From contig NC_013441.1 in NCBI RefSeq assembly GCF_000024785.1, positions 2,542,001 through 2,606,000 on the forward strand: a stretch of DNA of 64,000 nucleotides, written 5' to 3'. The notes under the pieces were generated by a model that did no database searches, was not told the origin of the DNA, and saw only the letters and a list, made by a program, of their open reading frames with translations. A program made the position numbers and the translations under genes. The stretch comes from Gordonia bronchialis DSM 43247. Its GTDB lineage: Bacteria > Actinomycetota > Actinomycetes > Mycobacteriales > Mycobacteriaceae. Below are positions 61,093-64,000 of this stretch, one piece after another. Each line of letters begins with the position of its first letter. The first letter of the stretch is position 1.

Positions 61093-61133
61093 CCGGTCAG
61101 TCTGGCACCGGTCAGTCTGGCACCGGTCAGTCC
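61093..61133. repeat. 15-bp tandem repeat across the pyrD stop codon
   Basis: CCGGTCAGTCTGGCA occurs twice (61093-61107, 61108-61122), plus 11 bases of a third copy. The unit is a multiple of three, and on the - strand each copy carries GACTGA in frame, so pyrD is followed by three successive in-frame TGA stops. It is probably replication slippage. Confidence 0.75.
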
Positions 61134-62254
61134 GTCGCCGGCCGGTTCCCATCCGAACCGACCGCGTCGGCGATGGAGCGTAAGCCTTGTGCCCGAACGC
61201 GTTCGGCGAGCCCGGCATGGATCTGCGAAACCCATAGCGGGCCCCCGTAGATGAAGCCGGTGTACCCCTGCAGGAGATCCGCGCCGGCGCAGATCCGCTC
61301 CCACGCCTGCTCGGCGGTCTCGATACCGCCGGCGCTGACCAGGGTCACTCGTCCGCCGACGCGTCCGTAGAGGCGGCGTAGGACGGTGAGGGACCGATCA
61401 CCCAGGGGTGCCCCGGACAGTCCACCCGCCCCCATCGCGGCGACCTCGTCGGCGGGGGTGGTCAGGCCGTCACGGGAGATCGTGGTGTTGGTCGCGACGA
61501 TCCCGGCCAGACCGAGTTCCACCGCGAGGTCGGCGACGGCGTCGATGTCGTCGTCGGCGAGGTCGGGTGCGATCTTGACCAGCACCGGGACCGACACCTC
61601 GGCCTGCACTGCGGCCAGGATCGGCCGCAAAGCGTCGACCGCCTGCAGGTCACGCAGGCCCGGCGTGTTGGGTGAGCTGACGTTGACGACGACGAAGTCG
61701 GCGTGCGGCCCGAGCAGGCGCGCCGAGTACCGATAGTCCTCGACGGCATCCTCGACCGGCACCACCTTGGTCTTGCCGATGTTGGCCGCGATCGGGATGC
61801 GGACCGGGCCACTGCGCGCTGCGGCGAGATGACCGGCCGCCACGTCGGCGCCTGGATTGTTGAAACCCATCCGGTTGATCAGCGCACGATCGGCGGGCAG
61901 GCGGAACAGCCGGGGCGCCGGATTGCCCGGTTGCGCCCGGCCGGTGATGGTACCGATCTCGGCGAAACCGAAACCCAACTGGCCCCAGGCATTGACGGCG
62001 TGCGCCGACTTGTCGAAACCCGCCGCCAGCCCGAACGGGGCCGGGAAATCGACCCCGAAGACGCGCTGATGCAACACGGGATCATGTGGCGCAAGGACTT
62101 TCGCGGCCATCTGGCGCAGCGGCGTGACCCGGCCGGTGAGGCTGATCGCCCCGAACGCGATGCCGTGGATGCGTTCGGGCGAGAGCAGGAACATCAGTTT
62201 GAGCAGCAGGGGATATACCGCGCCGTTCACGGTGTGCAGTGCGCGCCTCAGCAT
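61127..62254 (-). CDS. pyrD: Quinone-dependent dihydroorotate dehydrogenase
   Basis: A 375-residue class 2 DHODH that oxidises dihydroorotate to orotate in pyrimidine synthesis and feeds electrons to quinone. The N-terminal helices (about 1-45) form the membrane/quinone tunnel. [37 protein letters not shown] (with the catalytic Ser) and the FMN-binding [17 protein letters not shown] and GFIYGGP are present. It overlaps the DUF5703 gene by seven bases and is the last gene of an lppL-DUF5703-pyrD operon (Rv2138-Rv2139 region). ATG/TTG choice: first codon at 62254. Confidence 0.95.
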   Translation of the reverse strand: MLRRALHTVNGAVYPLLLKLMFLLSPERIHGIAFGAISLTGRVTPLRQMAAKVLAPHDPVLHQRVFGVDFPAPFGLAAGFDKSAHAVNAWGQLGFGFAEIGTITGRAQPGNPAPRLFRLPADRALINRMGFNNPGADVAAGHLAAARSGPVRIPIAANIGKTKVVPVEDAVEDYRYSARLLGPHADFVVVNVSSPNTPGLRDLQAVDALRPILAAVQAEVSVPVLVKIAPDLADDDIDAVADLAVELGLAGIVATNTTISRDGLTTPADEVAAMGAGGLSGAPLGDRSLTVLRRLYGRVGGRVTLVSAGGIETAEQAWERICAGADLLQGYTGFIYGGPLWVSQIHAGLAERVRAQGLRSIADAVGSDGNRPATD

Positions 62255-62535
62255 GCCGGTGCATCCCGTTGGCGCGGTGGACGTTTGCGACGCAGCAGAA
62301 CCTTACGGGTGCCGTCGGAGTAGAGCCGTACCCGCGACAGTTCCCACCCGCCGAACTCGGCTTCGAGGGCAAGTCGCATGGATGCGGTCACCCGCGTGAT
62401 CTCCGGCGGCAGTCGCAAAAGCACGCACTCGTAATCTTCGGAGGTGACCTCCCAGCCGTCGGGATGGCGGGAACCGATGCGAATCCCCGTGCGGCCCTGG
62501 CCGGCCGGACGGCGGCGGCTACCGTGCATCGTCAC
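62248..62535 (-). CDS. DUF5703 family protein (Rv2137c-like)
   Basis: A 95-residue small protein of the actinobacterial DUF5703 type: [22 protein letters not shown] (ends WEVTSEDY and EITRV), then [21 protein letters not shown]. The alternating hydrophobic pattern suggests a small alpha/beta fold; function is unknown. The GTG at 62535 overlaps the stop of the upstream lipoprotein gene (GTGA); ATG 62529 is an alternative. It lies between lppL-like and pyrD, overlapping both. Confidence 0.82.
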   Translation of the reverse strand: MTMHGSRRRPAGQGRTGIRIGSRHPDGWEVTSEDYECVLLRLPPEITRVTASMRLALEAEFGGWELSRVRLYSDGTRKVLLRRKRPPRQRDAPAC

Positions 62536-63656
62536 CGACCCGGCTCGACGGTACCCCGAGGTGTCGCACGCTCGGTGAACGGCTGATAGACCTGCAGACC
62601 GCCATCGCGTCCACCGAGGACGTAGACGGTTCCCGCGACGCCGTCGGTGGCCAGGAGATCCGGTTGGGCGGGCGTGGCGAAACGGGTGATCTCTCGTGGT
62701 TCACCGTCGGCAAGGTCATAGGCCACCACCTCGTTGTTCCCGGTTGTCGACACCCAGAGCAGGTTTCGGGTGTCGTCGTAGTCTACGGCGTACGGCCCGT
62801 CGGGCACGGGATAGCGGAAGCGCATGACCAGCGGTGAGCCGAAGAATCCGATGATCTCGTTGTCGCGGGTGTTGGCCACCAGGACGCGGCCGTAGTGGTC
62901 GACGGTGGAGGTGGTGGCCCCGTTTCCGGCGCGCAGCGCGGGTTTGAGGTCTCCGGTGTCGATGTCGACCGGCGTCACCGAGGATTGGGCGCGGTCGAGG
63001 ACGACGACCTGCTCGGTGGCCAGATCGGCGCCCGGCGGGGACACGGTGATGTCATCGACACGCACGAAGCCGGCGATGTCGCGCTGCTGGCGTAGCTCAC
63101 GGTCGAAGACCACGACGTGGCCCGTGGCCGTGCCGATCAGGATGCGGCCGTCGGCGGTGACGGCGATCGCTGTGGGCGCATCCACCCCGGTGGGTGTCGA
63201 TGTCGGGCGTCCCGAGGCGTCGATACGCACCAGGGTGCGCGGTCCCGCGCCGATCACCGACGCGTCGGCGTCCGCGGCGATCACCGTCAGCTCAGGGGTC
63301 GGTGTACGGGTGGCGGTCGCCTCAGCGCGGTTCAGGGCAGCGGTCCCGTAGCGCAGGACCTCGGTGCCGGCCGGTCCGAGAATGAACAGGTTGGTGCCGG
63401 CGACGGCCATGTCCCGTGCGCCCGCCGGCGCCGCGACGATGGTGCCGGGCGGGGTGCGGACCGGTCCCGGCGGAGACGCGACGGCACTGGCCGGGGTCAC
63501 CGTCGGCACATCCGGTCGATCGTCGTCCGATGAGCCGCACCCGGCTGCCACCGACACCACCAGGGCGGTCAACAGCAGTGTCGTCAGGACGGACCGGCTG
63601 CGGCGGCGTCGCGGTTCGTCGCGATGCGTTCTCCTCGGCACAGGCATGCCCACCAT
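62532..63656 (-). CDS. lppL: LppL-like beta-propeller lipoprotein
   Basis: A 374-residue lipoprotein. It has a basic n-region ([15 protein letters not shown]), a hydrophobic stretch ([15 protein letters not shown]) and the lipobox VAAGC, then a Pro/Thr linker and a YncE-like beta-propeller (about 70-350) with repeated blades such as [24 protein letters not shown] and [15 protein letters not shown]. It sits in the position of M. tuberculosis lppL, next to pyrD and uppP. Function is unknown; it would be anchored outside the cytoplasmic membrane. The start is ATG 63656; ATG 63647 also fits. Confidence 0.85.
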   Translation of the reverse strand: MVGMPVPRRTHRDEPRRRRSRSVLTTLLLTALVVSVAAGCGSSDDDRPDVPTVTPASAVASPPGPVRTPPGTIVAAPAGARDMAVAGTNLFILGPAGTEVLRYGTAALNRAEATATRTPTPELTVIAADADASVIGAGPRTLVRIDASGRPTSTPTGVDAPTAIAVTADGRILIGTATGHVVVFDRELRQQRDIAGFVRVDDITVSPPGADLATEQVVVLDRAQSSVTPVDIDTGDLKPALRAGNGATTSTVDHYGRVLVANTRDNEIIGFFGSPLVMRFRYPVPDGPYAVDYDDTRNLLWVSTTGNNEVVAYDLADGEPREITRFATPAQPDLLATDGVAGTVYVLGGRDGGLQVYQPFTERATPRGTVEPGR

Positions 63657-63753
63657 CTTGCGCGAAGCGCGGGTGTGGCCGTCCGGCGGGTTGGCCGCCG
63701 CGCCGCGTAGCATCGGGCGCCGTGACTCATGCGTACAGGCCGGGGGGTCCGGC

Positions 63754-64000
63754 GTGACCGACTCGATGACCTGGGCCCAGTCGATCGTCCTCGGGACGTT
63801 GCAGGGCCTCACCGAATTCCTGCCGATCTCGTCGTCGGGGCATCTGCGGATCGCATCCGAGCTGATGTTCGGTGGTGACGCCGGGGCGTCGTTCACGGCG
63901 GTCACCCAGCTCGGCACCGAAGCCGCGGTGCTCGTCTTCTTCGCACGCGACATCGTCCGCATCATCGCGGCCTGGTTCCGCGGACTGTTCCACGCCGACG
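63754..64000 (+). CDS. uppP: Undecaprenyl-diphosphatase UppP/BacA, N-terminal part (3' end outside window)
   Basis: The first 82 codons of the membrane phosphatase that recycles undecaprenyl diphosphate for peptidoglycan and arabinogalactan synthesis. [21 protein letters not shown] carries the family's catalytic (E/Q)xxxE and SSSGH motifs; [21 protein letters not shown] follows. The start is GTG 63754 after GGGGGG; ATG 63766 is an in-frame alternative. It is divergent from the lppL-like gene, as in M. tuberculosis Rv2136c. Confidence 0.93.
   Translation, partial: MTDSMTWAQSIVLGTLQGLTEFLPISSSGHLRIASELMFGGDAGASFTAVTQLGTEAAVLVFFARDIVRIIAAWFRGLFHAD

Noticed and set aside
63722..63757. 11-codon ORF ([11 protein letters not shown]) overlapping the uppP start by GTGA
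   Set aside because: It has no ribosome site and no recognisable leader-peptide or attenuator features. A chance ORF is as likely.

Overview
The window is high-GC (roughly two thirds G+C), densely coding DNA from a mycolic-acid actinobacterium. Gene content (fabG1-inhA, ripA, an AcnR-aconitase pair, mutAB-meaB, actinobacterial SUF genes) and gene order point to Mycobacteriales. The many GTG/TTG starts and the 'GGTTGAGCCG...' extragenic repeats make Gordonia my best guess, but no 16S or marker gene is present to prove it.

Layout. (1) 1-3.6 kb: end of a SUF operon (sufS partial, sufU, sufT), an inverted-repeat/tandem-repeat element, a DUF1992 gene and a type II NADH dehydrogenase. (2) 3.7-8.7 kb: a translationally coupled Hen1-Pnkp RNA repair pair, then an IS630-family element inserted at a TA between pnkp and a convergent lycopene cyclase gene. 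(3) 8.7-17.5 kb: lycopene cyclase, an SDR, an ABC-F ATPase, a FadD ligase and two tandem exported cholesterol-oxidase-like GMC flavoproteins. (4) 17.5-43.4 kb: a block in nearly the order of M. tuberculosis Rv1474c-Rv1496: acnR, acn, Rv1476-like, ripA, moxR1, DUF58, VWA protein, fabG1, inhA, ferrochelatase, NfeD and SPFH proteins, a VTT protein, mutA, mutB, meaB. RipB is absent. (5) 43.4-56.7 kb: an accessory iron island. It has a lipase gene cut off by a second copy of the repeat, a catecholate siderophore locus (Fe-siderophore binding lipoprotein, 2,3-dihydro-DHB dehydrogenase, isochorismatase, DHB-AMP ligase, EntS-like exporter, NRPS) and a truncated F420-type oxidoreductase. (6) 56.7-64 kb: nucleoside hydrolase, MscS channel, tRNA-Leu(GAG), then a block matching Rv2141c-Rv2136c: M20 peptidase, PEBP-like protein, pyrD, DUF5703, lppL-like lipoprotein, uppP (partial).

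How it fits together. The backbone serves Fe-S assembly, the TCA cycle, cell-wall hydrolysis and mycolate synthesis, haem synthesis and propionate catabolism. The siderophore locus is the most striking part. A candidate IdeR/DtxR iron box fills most of the 24-bp gap between its divergent operons, which suggests iron control, yet the locus is damaged. The NRPS has lost its 5' end at a junction carrying an inverted condensation-domain fragment, its reading frame is shifted at three places, and the binding lipoprotein is frameshifted in its signal peptide. No isochorismate synthase, aryl carrier domain or thioesterase is visible. Either the locus is decaying or this stretch contains assembly or indel errors; read mapping would decide.
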